Assembly (NCBI GenBank): GCA_002340325.1
Contig: DDLV01000094.1
Span: 1-15,467, forward strand
Length of the DNA stretch: 15,467 bases
Source: Glaciecola sp. UBA2563
GTDB taxonomy: Bacteria; Pseudomonadota; Gammaproteobacteria; Enterobacterales; Alteromonadaceae
Reading direction: 5' to 3'
Shown piece by piece: positions 1 through 7,633 of this stretch. A program made the position numbers and the translations under genes. The notes under the pieces are model-generated. The model had not been told where the DNA came from. It worked only from the letters and a program-made list of their open reading frames with translations, and ran no database searches. The stretch's first letter is position 1. Every line of letters starts with the position of its first letter.

Positions 1-408
1 CCCGAGCGTTATAAGCTGGTTGTCAGCGTCTGCATCATTGGCTGTTATGCGCCCGTTGTTATCTCGCTGCACGATGCTATTACCGTTCGCCACGACGCTT
101 TTATTGTTGATGATATCTTGCGTTTTATTGGCAACATCCATCATCACATTTGCAGCATTTTGCACAACTGCTGCGCTTGGCGTAATGACACAATCGTGTA
201 TACCATCAGGATAGGGCCAAGCGCGATACAATTGCACAATTTCAGTGCCTTCAACATCAACAGCAAGCGCCACTTCAAGTGATAGTCCTTGTCCATGCTC
301 AAGTTTGGCGTTTTGTTTAATTTTAGATATCGGATCCGAGCCAGGTTGGACAACTGCTGTTTTTGAGCCGTTCGTAAATGACAGCGACCCATAGTAAAAC
401 GTTGACAT
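1..408 (-). CDS. Tail fibre-type protein, N-terminal part (runs off left edge)
   Basis: An ATG at 408-406, two bases after the gpJ-like stop and preceded by GAGGA, opens a frame of 136 codons that stays open to the window edge. It begins MSTFYYGSLSFTNGSKTAVV and continues with GQGLSLEVALAVDVEGTEIV, then LYRAWPYPDG. The 'YYGsLs.TNGS..V' opening and the later 'Y...WPYpdG' recall a beta module found at the N-terminus of phage tail or fibre proteins encoded after gpJ. From about residue 85 the sequence becomes helical and Asn-rich (AANVMMDVANKTQDIINN), suggesting a coiled-coil stalk. Role inferred: fibre or tip accessory protein in host binding. A different-frame 82-codon ORF over 392-144 is a shadow of this gene. 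Confidence 0.78.
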   Translation of the reverse strand, partial: MSTFYYGSLSFTNGSKTAVVQPGSDPISKIKQNAKLEHGQGLSLEVALAVDVEGTEIVQLYRAWPYPDGIHDCVITPSAAVVQNAANVMMDVANKTQDIINNKSVVANGNSIVQRDNNGRITANDADADNQLITLG

Positions 409-410
409 GA

Positions 411-3400
411 TTATTCCTCGGTTGAAATTATCGAGAGACTTTGATTTTGGATAAAAGCTGTACTGAGATAGCGAGATTGACTACTGATAATCGCTCGGTA
501 CATAAAGTTGTCTGTTGAGCTACTTATATCTGTGTAACTAAATGTACCTACTAAACTTTCTGACAATGACCACTCAGGTGCGCCTGGCTCATTAAACTCA
601 AGTACGTTTATAGCGCCATTAATTCGTGTTGGGCCAATGACGGTAACCCATCCGCCTGATCCGATTTTGCGTTGCAGCGTTATGTCGGCATAGGGATTTG
701 CAGGGTTTGGTGCAGGGGTTGAACTTCCTGCAGGCTCTTCATAATAACCGTTGTACGAAAATGCAAACTGTACCTGTTTATTGTTTCCGTCAGTAGAAAA
801 TGGCCCCAATTCCAGCGTCGGATTTAACGTAATAACCGATGTCTTGGCTGGGTTAATAATAATGCTCGGATCGAGCGAGCCGCCAAAATAAGAGCCGCCA
901 ACAGAATCCAGCCAGAACGTCGCGTTGTTTCGTGTTGCTTGTGTGTAGTCTGGTTCGCTACCAGTTGTGAATTTAGGGCCGTAGTAAAAGATTAATCCAT
1001 CAGGTCCAAACCCAGACGCTTTCATAAGCAACATATATGCAGGTCCCAACAGAGCAACTTCGCCTCTGAATATGCCGCCTAATGCATCTATAATGCCTGA
1101 AAACTTTAATTTTCCTGCGACTACTTCTAAGCCAGGCTCTCCTGCTGTAGGCTCCCACCTAAATTCGTTGCCCACAAAATAAAGGCCTGAAAACGTAGGG
1201 TTTGCGAACAATCCGACAGACGCTAGGCGTCCATTTGCTTGCACAGATATTAACGCGTTAGAGCGAATATAATTAAGCTCAGTATCTAACGTTGTTGCAA
1301 GGTTAAGCGATGCCGTTGCGTTGTTGTTTGCGTCTGCGACATCATTTTGAATCGTTGTGATTGAACTGGCATTTTGGTCTGCCTTTATATCGGCTTGCTG
1401 CGCGAGATTAAACGCAGCATTCGTATTGCCATCGCCGCTTGTAACTTGTCCCTGTAGCACCTGAATTGCACTGGCGTTGTTATTAGCATCAATGATTACC
1501 TCATTGATTCTAAGAATTTGAGCAAGTAAATCAGAACTAATATTACCAACAGAAAGCTGCAGAGCATTGATAGCCGACGCGTTGCCGTTGATATCCGTTT
1601 GCGCTTGCGTGAGTTCATCAGCGAGCGCAACCACTTGCCCTTCAATGGCATTGGTAATGGATGTTACATAGGTTTGCAGCGTGCCTTCTTGCGCATTGAT
1701 AAAACTTGCCGCTTCATTCGCTTTAATCAGCGTGTTATCTGCATCAAATTGTGCGTATTGTGCAGTAATCGCTGCGATGCCCTCATTGGCATCAAGTACA
1801 CTTTGGATGTTTGTTGTGGTAACAACCTCTGAAGGTAAATCAATACTGATGTTTTCAACAGCTGCATTAATGAGTCCAGGGACCAACTGCAGTTCACTGG
1901 TTAACTGCGTGATTTGCTCTTCAGTGGCTTCTAATCGTTGCGTCGAGATATTGGCTTCGCCTCTAACGCTATCAATTAAAAATGTTACTTCCGTAAATTT
2001 ATTATCTGCATAGCTTGTTGCACGATTAATTACCTGTCCGGTAATAGGATCCTCAGACACTACATAGTCAAGTAGTGAATCACCTCTAGTACTTCGCACA
2101 TCTTGCTCTATCTGCATAGATTGCAGTGAGGCAAACATTTCACTTAGCCTGGCTTCAATGTTGTAATCAGCCAGCACGTTTTCAGTGAAATTTGCCGCAG
2201 CTTGTCGAATGTCGCGTTGCGGGACACCTTCAATGGTTCTTTGGATCCATTCTGTCTCGATGTCATTAACGATATAACGCACCCAGACATAGTACATCTG
2301 TGCATCTATTGAATAGATATCAAACTGCGTGCCTGGCATTTGTGTCGCAGCGTTATCAAAGTCTGGTGTCGTGTTCCATCTGACTTCATAGATACCGTTG
2401 TCAATCTGTGGTGGTCTAACAGACACCACACCATCATCGGTATCAAGCGCGAAATCATCAAAGACAACATCAGATACCACAATATCAATGCTTGCACTGT
2501 GACCGCTTCTAAAGAGCTGTTGGCCTATCACTGTTACGACATAGCTACCATTAGGCAGATTAAGCGAATATGACGCCGATTTGGTGTCTGCTCTTAACTT
2601 GCCATCGACATAAATCGAATAAATATGTGCATCATTTGGCGTCCACGTGAGTAAGCGCTGGTTATTGATCCAATCCAAATCCTCAACAGCAGGGTGCTTT
2701 TCTGTCGTTGACTGATAAACCGGAACGGGAACATACTGTCCAGCGCCGGACCAATCGTATATCGTTGGATTGTATTTTGAGGCGACAATATGATAAAACT
2801 TGAGGCCGTTTTCGTGCTTTTCATCGATAGACTCAGGCAAGTAAAGCTCTTTATTCCAACCTTTTTTTGGAATTGTTATCGATATTGGTTTGTATGGTAT
2901 TAGCCGCGCGGCGATGTTTTGCGCCTTAAACCGCACAACGGCCCTGTTTTTTGCTTCGAGATAAACAATACGCGCGTGCTCATACGCCTCAACATAAAAC
3001 ACGCAAAGCTCAAGGTGAATATCGTCTTTAACATTATCTATCCAGTTTGCTTTTTCAAGCGCTTGATTATGCTCATCTGAACCTTTTTCTGGATACGTCG
3101 CAAAGTCTTTTTCATAGTTTTTATCAGGGTTAATAAAACTTACCGTGACTTGCGTATAAGCTTCATTAGCCGCGACAGGCTCAGTTTCAAATTTGCCGAC
3201 AATATTACTTTCATTGAAATCAATAACCGGCGTAATGTCGCGTCCTTTTGTCGCAACTTCAAAATAGCCGCGGGGACAAGATACTTTTGAAAAACAATGT
3301 TTTTCAAATATCTTGATGACATCGCCAAATTCTTCACCTGTTGAGATAAAACCATTTACTGTCCAGCGTTTTTTGGATACCCCGTCTTGCATAACACGTT

Positions 3401-4067
3401 CGTTTTCAATCCACTGGATAGCATCGGCGAATGAATCGCCGATAAGGGCAGGAAAGCCCATACCCACCATGCTATCGTCAAGGTACCACTGAAGCGCAGC
3501 GAATGGATTATCAGCCCAGCTGTCAGATAGACCGTTTGATGTGCCATCAACACGGCGTAAATTGCCTTTAGCCGTTTTAAGCCAAAAATCATGCGAGGGG
3601 TCGCGCTCAAAAACAGACGGATCTTTATGATACTTAATGACGGTATGCACAACACCGCGGCCATACATGTCATCAGGATAATCGAACAGGTCTTTGAAAT
3701 CTTGCCACTGCAGTGTGCCAGTTATGGGGCCACCGCCGCGTGTTGTTGACGCAAGTATTGAATGCGCTTCCGTATTTACATTAAAGCGATACTTCGGATC
3801 CGTACTTGGTGTATTACCCACCCATAGTTCAGGCTGTTGGTCAGCAATAACGATAGGGCCTACGCAAAATGCTACGACAATGCCGACTTGATTTGCTGTT
3901 TTGTTTTCGCGTTTAAACGTGATTTTGGGCGTAAGTTTGACCGGTACCGTGCCAAACAACATATCTAGTGGCTCATCTGTCTTTGACTTTTCTGAAATCG
4001 CAAGCTCTGGCGCAGGCGCTTCTTTAACACCAATAAGAGCGCCGAGAATATCGGAAAGTATGCCCAT
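411..4067 (-). CDS. Tail tip attachment / host specificity protein, gpJ-like with fibre and receptor-binding domains
   Basis: This 1218-residue protein is the central tail-tip protein that carries the host-contacting end. Residues 1 to about 460 form the tip-scaffold region typical of gpJ relatives: a hydrophobic start, GIVVAFCVGPIVIAD (62-76), and NPFAALQWYLDD (187-198), close to the gpJ 'np..ia..lLt' block. Two fibronectin III-like domains seem to follow (about 463-530 and 540-612). After these comes a coiled-coil region rich in Asn/Ala (640-935) with repeats like NASAIxxLQ, as in DUF1983-type J proteins. A fibre segment GGIFRGEV (997-1004) leads to a beta-rich C-terminal domain (about 1085-1218) that probably binds the receptor. 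The start shares a base with the preceding stop (TAATG). Confidence 0.9.
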   Translation of the reverse strand: MGILSDILGALIGVKEAPAPELAISEKSKTDEPLDMLFGTVPVKLTPKITFKRENKTANQVGIVVAFCVGPIVIADQQPELWVGNTPSTDPKYRFNVNTEAHSILASTTRGGGPITGTLQWQDFKDLFDYPDDMYGRGVVHTVIKYHKDPSVFERDPSHDFWLKTAKGNLRRVDGTSNGLSDSWADNPFAALQWYLDDSMVGMGFPALIGDSFADAIQWIENERVMQDGVSKKRWTVNGFISTGEEFGDVIKIFEKHCFSKVSCPRGYFEVATKGRDITPVIDFNESNIVGKFETEPVAANEAYTQVTVSFINPDKNYEKDFATYPEKGSDEHNQALEKANWIDNVKDDIHLELCVFYVEAYEHARIVYLEAKNRAVVRFKAQNIAARLIPYKPISITIPKKGWNKELYLPESIDEKHENGLKFYHIVASKYNPTIYDWSGAGQYVPVPVYQSTTEKHPAVEDLDWINNQRLLTWTPNDAHIYSIYVDGKLRADTKSASYSLNLPNGSYVVTVIGQQLFRSGHSASIDIVVSDVVFDDFALDTDDGVVSVRPPQIDNGIYEVRWNTTPDFDNAATQMPGTQFDIYSIDAQMYYVWVRYIVNDIETEWIQRTIEGVPQRDIRQAAANFTENVLADYNIEARLSEMFASLQSMQIEQDVRSTRGDSLLDYVVSEDPITGQVINRATSYADNKFTEVTFLIDSVRGEANISTQRLEATEEQITQLTSELQLVPGLINAAVENISIDLPSEVVTTTNIQSVLDANEGIAAITAQYAQFDADNTLIKANEAASFINAQEGTLQTYVTSITNAIEGQVVALADELTQAQTDINGNASAINALQLSVGNISSDLLAQILRINEVIIDANNNASAIQVLQGQVTSGDGNTNAAFNLAQQADIKADQNASSITTIQNDVADANNNATASLNLATTLDTELNYIRSNALISVQANGRLASVGLFANPTFSGLYFVGNEFRWEPTAGEPGLEVVAGKLKFSGIIDALGGIFRGEVALLGPAYMLLMKASGFGPDGLIFYYGPKFTTGSEPDYTQATRNNATFWLDSVGGSYFGGSLDPSIIINPAKTSVITLNPTLELGPFSTDGNNKQVQFAFSYNGYYEEPAGSSTPAPNPANPYADITLQRKIGSGGWVTVIGPTRINGAINVLEFNEPGAPEWSLSESLVGTFSYTDISSSTDNFMYRAIISSQSRYLSTAFIQNQSLSIISTEE
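415..419 (-). promoter_or_regulatory. Ribosome binding site of the left-edge tail gene
   Basis: GAGGA lies seven bases before the ATG at 408-406, inside the last codons of the gpJ-like gene. It decides the start of the gene that runs off the left edge and argues against any start further downstream. Confidence 0.65.
1275..1592 (-). repeat. Asn/Ala coiled-coil repeat array in the gpJ-like protein
   Basis: Codons about 826-931 of the gpJ-like gene encode imperfect repeats with the core [DN]-x-NASAI-x-x-LQ-x-x-V: INGNASAINALQLSV, ANNNASAIQVLQGQV, ADQNASSITTIQNDV and ANNNATASLNLATTL. The start-to-start spacing is irregular (roughly 32, 37 and 15 residues). At DNA level the units are diverged, so this is a protein-level repeat and not a recent tandem duplication. 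Such segments form the trimeric coiled-coil stalk between tip and receptor-binding domain. Confidence 0.6.
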
Positions 4068-4687
4068 TAATCTTCGTCTACTGGTACGGTGCTTAAAATA
4101 GTGCCTTCGTTAAGGCCTGCTATCGCGTTGTTATTGCCATCACTTGCACTGACATCGTAGGTTGTTTCGTGCGAGAACTGCATAAACTTATCTTCTGGAA
4201 AGCGTAACTGATGGCTTTTGATATTAGTTTTAAGCACATTTCTTTTATTCGCTGCGCCCAAAGGACTTGTTAATGTGAAAATAGCCTTGGCGGTGCTGGT
4301 ATCTTCAAAATCGGGCGTTTTTCTGATTTGTCCTGATTTTTTGCGTTCAACATCGATGATTTCACGGCCAGTATCCGTCTCCTCCCAAAATGCAACATAA
4401 TGATGCACCCATCGGTTATGTAGAGAGCCGGCTAAAATGGTGTTAAATATGTCGCCTTGCACAGAAGATAGTGTTACTTGCCAGTCATTTGCTTTGACGC
4501 CCATGCTCATTGCGCCTGGGTCGACATCAACAAGTAAACCATTGGCAACATAATTATTTGACCCGTAAATGCAGTCATAGAAGTTGTCGGTTAAGTAATA
4601 ATTGACATCCAGTGCTAGGTGCACGAGATTGAACCAATTGCCGAGCTTTTCAGCCTCCAGCACGTTATCGGGAACAGTGTAAGACAT
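4067..4687 (-). CDS. Tail tip/baseplate hub-like protein (206 aa, second of two)
   Basis: I use the ATG at 4687, one base after the preceding stop, giving MSYTVPDNVLEAEKLGNWFN and 206 residues. A TTG-started frame from 4777 would overlap the previous gene by about 90 bases. Visible features are an early aromatic-rich segment NLVHLALDVNYYLTDNFYDC (about 20-39), a stretch with GLLVDVDPGAMSM, and a beta region HYVAFWEETDTGREIIDVERKKSGQI. A C-terminal half with FPEDKFMQFSHETTYDV follows. The order resembles lambda gpL / DUF2163-like hub domains, which bind the central tip protein, but the match is weak. It shares a base with the gpJ-like gene (TAATG), pointing to tight coupling. Role: probable tail-tip hub component; the exact family is uncertain. 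Confidence 0.7.
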   Translation of the reverse strand: MSYTVPDNVLEAEKLGNWFNLVHLALDVNYYLTDNFYDCIYGSNNYVANGLLVDVDPGAMSMGVKANDWQVTLSSVQGDIFNTILAGSLHNRWVHHYVAFWEETDTGREIIDVERKKSGQIRKTPDFEDTSTAKAIFTLTSPLGAANKRNVLKTNIKSHQLRFPEDKFMQFSHETTYDVSASDGNNNAIAGLNEGTILSTVPVDED

Positions 4688-4688
4688 A

Positions 4689-5309
4689 TTAAGTAAGTTC
4701 AACTGCCTCAAACTGCATGACAAACATTTTGGCATCATCAACAGATACTTGAGTGCTGACATCACTAGTGCGAACAACCGTGATCCGAGGCGTTGTAAAG
4801 TTCACAACCTCATCAACATTGACTGCTTTGCGCAGAGGATCGGACAGGCGAATCGTGACATTGCCACTAGCATCAGTATTAAATGGCGTAACTTGCACAC
4901 CGCTTTGATTAATGCCTATCCAATACGCCTTATCATGGCTAGCAAAATTCAGCATGTCATCACATTTAACAATGTACTGTGTATTTGCCGGCCCGTTTTT
5001 AAGCTCAACCACTGTGCTGCCAGCGGCAGCTGCTGTTCTCACTTGCAAAGGTGTATTAATAACACCAAGTGCTCTACTGAAAAACGCTGGAATAACATCA
5101 AACGCAACATTTTTGCGGTGCTGTTTTAAAAACGCACGGCAGATACCGGCAACTTCACGACTAATTTTAGGTGATGTCACACGGATGCGTGTTTCGGGAT
5201 TCATCTCGCGGCCAATTTGCATTTGACCGCCCCATGTACTGCTTGTTTGTACATTTGCATCATCATCAATGCGAAGAACACGCGCTCTAAACGCTGCAGG
5301 TAAAATCAT
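4689..5309 (-). CDS. Tail tip protein of unknown family (206 aa, first of two)
   Basis: I do not recognise this 206-residue protein by family. It begins MILPAAFRARVLRID, with no signal peptide, and contains mixed beta/alpha sequence. This includes a helix SREVAGICRAFLKQHRKNVAF (about 50-70), a strand-rich middle with AAAAGSTVVEL and TQYIVKCDDML, and a C-terminal beta region (PRITVVRTSDVSTQVSVDD, then FVMQFEAVELT). Its place directly after the tape measure is where lambda M and L, or the distal tail protein of other siphoviruses, are encoded. A distal-tail or adaptor ring between tube and tip is therefore the best guess. A GAGGAG Shine-Dalgarno lies upstream and the start overlaps the tape measure stop as ATGA. 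Confidence 0.72.
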   Translation of the reverse strand: MILPAAFRARVLRIDDDANVQTSSTWGGQMQIGREMNPETRIRVTSPKISREVAGICRAFLKQHRKNVAFDVIPAFFSRALGVINTPLQVRTAAAAGSTVVELKNGPANTQYIVKCDDMLNFASHDKAYWIGINQSGVQVTPFNTDASGNVTIRLSDPLRKAVNVDEVVNFTTPRITVVRTSDVSTQVSVDDAKMFVMQFEAVELT

Positions 5310-7381
5310 CCTGTCCGCCGCTCCTCAAACTCTACTGCGGTAAGATACTTCTGTGCCTCGCGGTTGTACCATGATTGCGGTTTAGGCTCATCCGTTGCCA
5401 TGTGTATGTTATAAATATTGCCACCCATCGCAGGGCTTTGACCTTTAGTGTGATCATAAATTGTTTCTTTCGGATGGACGATAGCAGCCATGCCGCCTTT
5501 ACCATCAATACCACCAATGCGAGGACCATCACCCGTGTAACCACCACCGTCATAGGAAGCGATACCGGCAACTTTGCCAGCATATAATCCACCCGCGGCG
5601 ATAACCGCACCGGCAGCGCCTGCGCCCAGCACAGGACCTATTACAGGAATTGCGGCTAGTGCTTTGTAGGCTTTCATTGCTGTTTCATAGGTTGCCGCCC
5701 AAATGCTCGCAATAGAGTTGCGCTTTTCTTCATCCATCAGCGTTTGGCCGATTTTAATGGCTGTTTTGGCGTAATTCGCGCGCTTGGTACCGACACCATC
5801 AAAATAAGAGGCTGTGGCATCTAGTAGGCTGTTATAGCCTTGTTTCATGATGGCTTGATTATCAGTCTCTAAGCCTGATAGCGTTTCAAGATGCTGCGCG
5901 TGTGCTTGTTCTTTCGCGGTGCGAAATTCTGTTTCAATTTGTGCGGTGACAAGGTTCTTTTCTTTTAGTAAATCAAACTCTGCTTGCATCTCAGCAACTT
6001 TGCGCTGATAGCGAACATCGGCCAGCTGAATAACTTTGCCTTCCATTTCAAGCTGCGCATCAAAAATCTGTTGGTACTGATTGCGCGCATTTTCAACCAA
6101 TGATTGGTTACGGGCCTTGTCTGGATCCTCTCCTGCAGCCGGTGTTTTTGCTGCAGATAATTGTTTGTGCAGTGTACGCACGGATGCTAATAGCACGGGG
6201 TTTGAGATAGGAAGGATTTTGTCCGCTTTTATGACAGGCTCTTGAAACTGCCTTTTAGCCGCCGCATCGAATTTTGCGCGAACATCAGCAAGCCAGTCTT
6301 CTATTTCCGTTAATGGCATCTCTTCATTGGCAAGCGATTTGAGGCTTGAACGCAGAATTTTTGTTTGCATATCAAACGCGTTCGTATAGTTTTGAAGCTT
6401 TTGCACACCTGTTGCATCAAAACCAAGTTTTTCGGCAAAATCACCCCCAAGTTGAGCAATCCAGTTGACGCCTTGTAATGCACCATTAATGGTTTCGTAT
6501 ATTCCCTGGCTTATGCTCATAAAAGTCAGTTTTAACAACCGACCCAGATTTGCTAGATACCCAAACCCCTTGGCGACACTTGATACTACTTCGACCGCAA
6601 TGTTCCCAAAGCCTCCGGCCTCTTTGCCTGCTTCGACAAAAGATTCTGACAAGGCTGCCACGATGGGCGCAGTTTCAATGGCAAGTGCACGACCAAAAGA
6701 CGAGGCGAGTTTGCGAGCACGGTCAAGTTCATCATTTGCGATCTCAATTTTTGCAGCATCAACACGATTAACGGCAATACCCAGCTGCTCAGCTTCTTGC
6801 ATCATTGCTGCAATGCCAGCTGAGCCAGCGTCAAGTGTGTTAAGTAATTTAACGCCTTCCGAGTCAAATAGCTTTTGCGTTAAAAAGACTTTTTGGCCTT
6901 GGTCTGCAACGTCAGATAAGCGATCTGCTATTAGCTTAAATTGTTCATCAGGGCTTCTGCTGGCAATGTCGTCAATTGAAATGCCCAGCTGGTCAAGTGC
7001 AACTTTAGCTTCCCCCTTACCGGTCGCGGCAACCTGACCAATGCGACGGGTCATGCGTTGTAGACCCATATTAAGCGCTTCGGTGCTTGCACCTGTTAAA
7101 TCCGCGGCGTGCTGCAATCCAGCAAGGGCTTGTGTCGTTAGGCCCAGCCTGTCAGCTGTTTTGGCTTGTTGGTCGATAAATTCCGCGTTTTTGGCATAAA
7201 GAGCGGCATAGGTTGCAACACCTGTGGCAGCAAAGCCTGCCATTACCGCGGTTGCGCCGGTCACTATTTTGCGCGTTTTATCTGCCCACGACTTTGTGTT
7301 TTTGTTTGCTTTTTTAAGCTCAGCCGTCAGCTTTGCACTTTTACCAATCAAATCGATGGTCAATGTTGCAATTGTTGCCAT
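5306..7381 (-). CDS. Tail tape measure protein
   Basis: This 691-residue protein is the tail length ruler, which also passes into the host at infection. It starts with a short beta segment and Lys-rich helix (to about 38), followed by a hydrophobic stretch VMAGFAATGVATYAALYA (46-63). A tape-measure block with ADRLGLTTQALAGLQHAAD (76-94) comes next, then DQLGIS (130-135) and long helical or coiled-coil sequence (430-555). A second strongly hydrophobic Ala/Gly-rich segment (575-607) precedes a C-terminal part with DGGGYTGDG and AAIVHPKETIYDH, a motif common at tape measure C-termini. The rough rule of about 1.5 angstrom per residue implies a tail near 100 nm. No lytic transglycosylase or peptidase motif is evident. 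The stop overlaps the next start (ATGA). Confidence 0.94.
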   Translation of the reverse strand: MATIATLTIDLIGKSAKLTAELKKANKNTKSWADKTRKIVTGATAVMAGFAATGVATYAALYAKNAEFIDQQAKTADRLGLTTQALAGLQHAADLTGASTEALNMGLQRMTRRIGQVAATGKGEAKVALDQLGISIDDIASRSPDEQFKLIADRLSDVADQGQKVFLTQKLFDSEGVKLLNTLDAGSAGIAAMMQEAEQLGIAVNRVDAAKIEIANDELDRARKLASSFGRALAIETAPIVAALSESFVEAGKEAGGFGNIAVEVVSSVAKGFGYLANLGRLLKLTFMSISQGIYETINGALQGVNWIAQLGGDFAEKLGFDATGVQKLQNYTNAFDMQTKILRSSLKSLANEEMPLTEIEDWLADVRAKFDAAAKRQFQEPVIKADKILPISNPVLLASVRTLHKQLSAAKTPAAGEDPDKARNQSLVENARNQYQQIFDAQLEMEGKVIQLADVRYQRKVAEMQAEFDLLKEKNLVTAQIETEFRTAKEQAHAQHLETLSGLETDNQAIMKQGYNSLLDATASYFDGVGTKRANYAKTAIKIGQTLMDEEKRNSIASIWAATYETAMKAYKALAAIPVIGPVLGAGAAGAVIAAGGLYAGKVAGIASYDGGGYTGDGPRIGGIDGKGGMAAIVHPKETIYDHTKGQSPAMGGNIYNIHMATDEPKPQSWYNREAQKYLTAVEFEERRTG

Positions 7382-7393
7382 AATTAAGCTCTT

Positions 7394-7633
7394 TTATTCA
7401 TTGCGTTGACGCCAGGGACACGTATTTAAAAATGCCTCGGCTTCACGGCGTGCGTTTTCTTGTTCTCGTTTGCGCTGCTCGGCTCTATCAAACGTGACAC
7501 CTAGCTTTGCGCAGTGATGTACCATGCGAAGTTCAAATTCTTCAGGGGATAGTCGTTGTCGTAAATCAAATACAGAGCAACCCAAGGCGTCCGCTAAATT
7601 GCAAAGCGCATCAATCTCAGGCTGCTCTTTTAT
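7394..7633 (-). CDS. Tail assembly chaperone extension (lambda gpT-like), made by -1 frameshift
   Basis: This is the second half of the long chaperone form. Read by -1 slip at 7639-7633, it adds 79 residues to the 111 of the short form, giving a 190-residue fusion. The extension begins IKEQPEIDALCNLADALGCS. It then has DLRQRLSPEEFELRMVHHCA, resembling the T-type tail assembly chaperone pattern ('lg.tv.elr.rls..Ef..w'), followed by a highly charged helix and CPWRQRNE. The frame has no ATG in its first 37 codons; only a TTG at 7585 could begin it, without a ribosome binding site of note. That supports frameshifting over independent translation. In lambda the T part recruits tube subunits to the tape measure complex. 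The stop lies 12 bases before the tape measure ATG. Confidence 0.82.
   Translation of the reverse strand: MKEQPEIDALCNLADALGCSVFDLRQRLSPEEFELRMVHHCAKLGVTFDRAEQRKREQENARREAEAFLNTCPWRQRNE

Noticed and set aside
144..392. 82-codon minus-strand ORF at the left edge
   Set aside because: It is out of frame with the better-supported gene at 408-1, which has a strong ribosome binding site and tail-protein character; the product of this ORF has no recognisable features.
411..815. Variable region of a diversity-generating retroelement in the receptor-binding end
   Set aside because: No reverse transcriptase, template repeat or obvious biased adenine-rich variable codon pattern was seen in the window.
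1275..1592. CRISPR-like or DNA-level repeat array in the Asn/Ala-rich region
   Set aside because: Similarity is at protein level; the DNA units are diverged, unequally spaced and inside an open reading frame.
1681..2013. 110-codon + strand ORF opposite the gpJ-like gene
   Set aside because: Antisense shadow of the coiled-coil coding region; no independent support.
4688..4777. Longer TTG start for the second 206-residue tip protein
   Set aside because: It would overlap the preceding gene by about 90 bases with no ribosome binding site; the ATG at 4687 follows the preceding stop by one base, as elsewhere in the cluster.
4749..5226. Two overlapping + strand ORFs (126 and 104 codons)
   Set aside because: Both lie opposite the first tip gene, have compositions typical of antisense reading, and would break an otherwise strictly one-direction operon.
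4067..5309. The two adjacent 206-residue proteins as a tandem duplication
   Set aside because: Equal length only; I see no shared motif order or alignable segment between them, so common ancestry is unsupported.
6465..7037. 190-codon + strand ORF opposite the tape measure gene
   Set aside because: It is antisense to a clear tape measure protein, and its Ser/Ala-rich composition is what the complementary strand of a helical Ala/Lys-rich protein gives. No ribosome binding site or family feature was seen.
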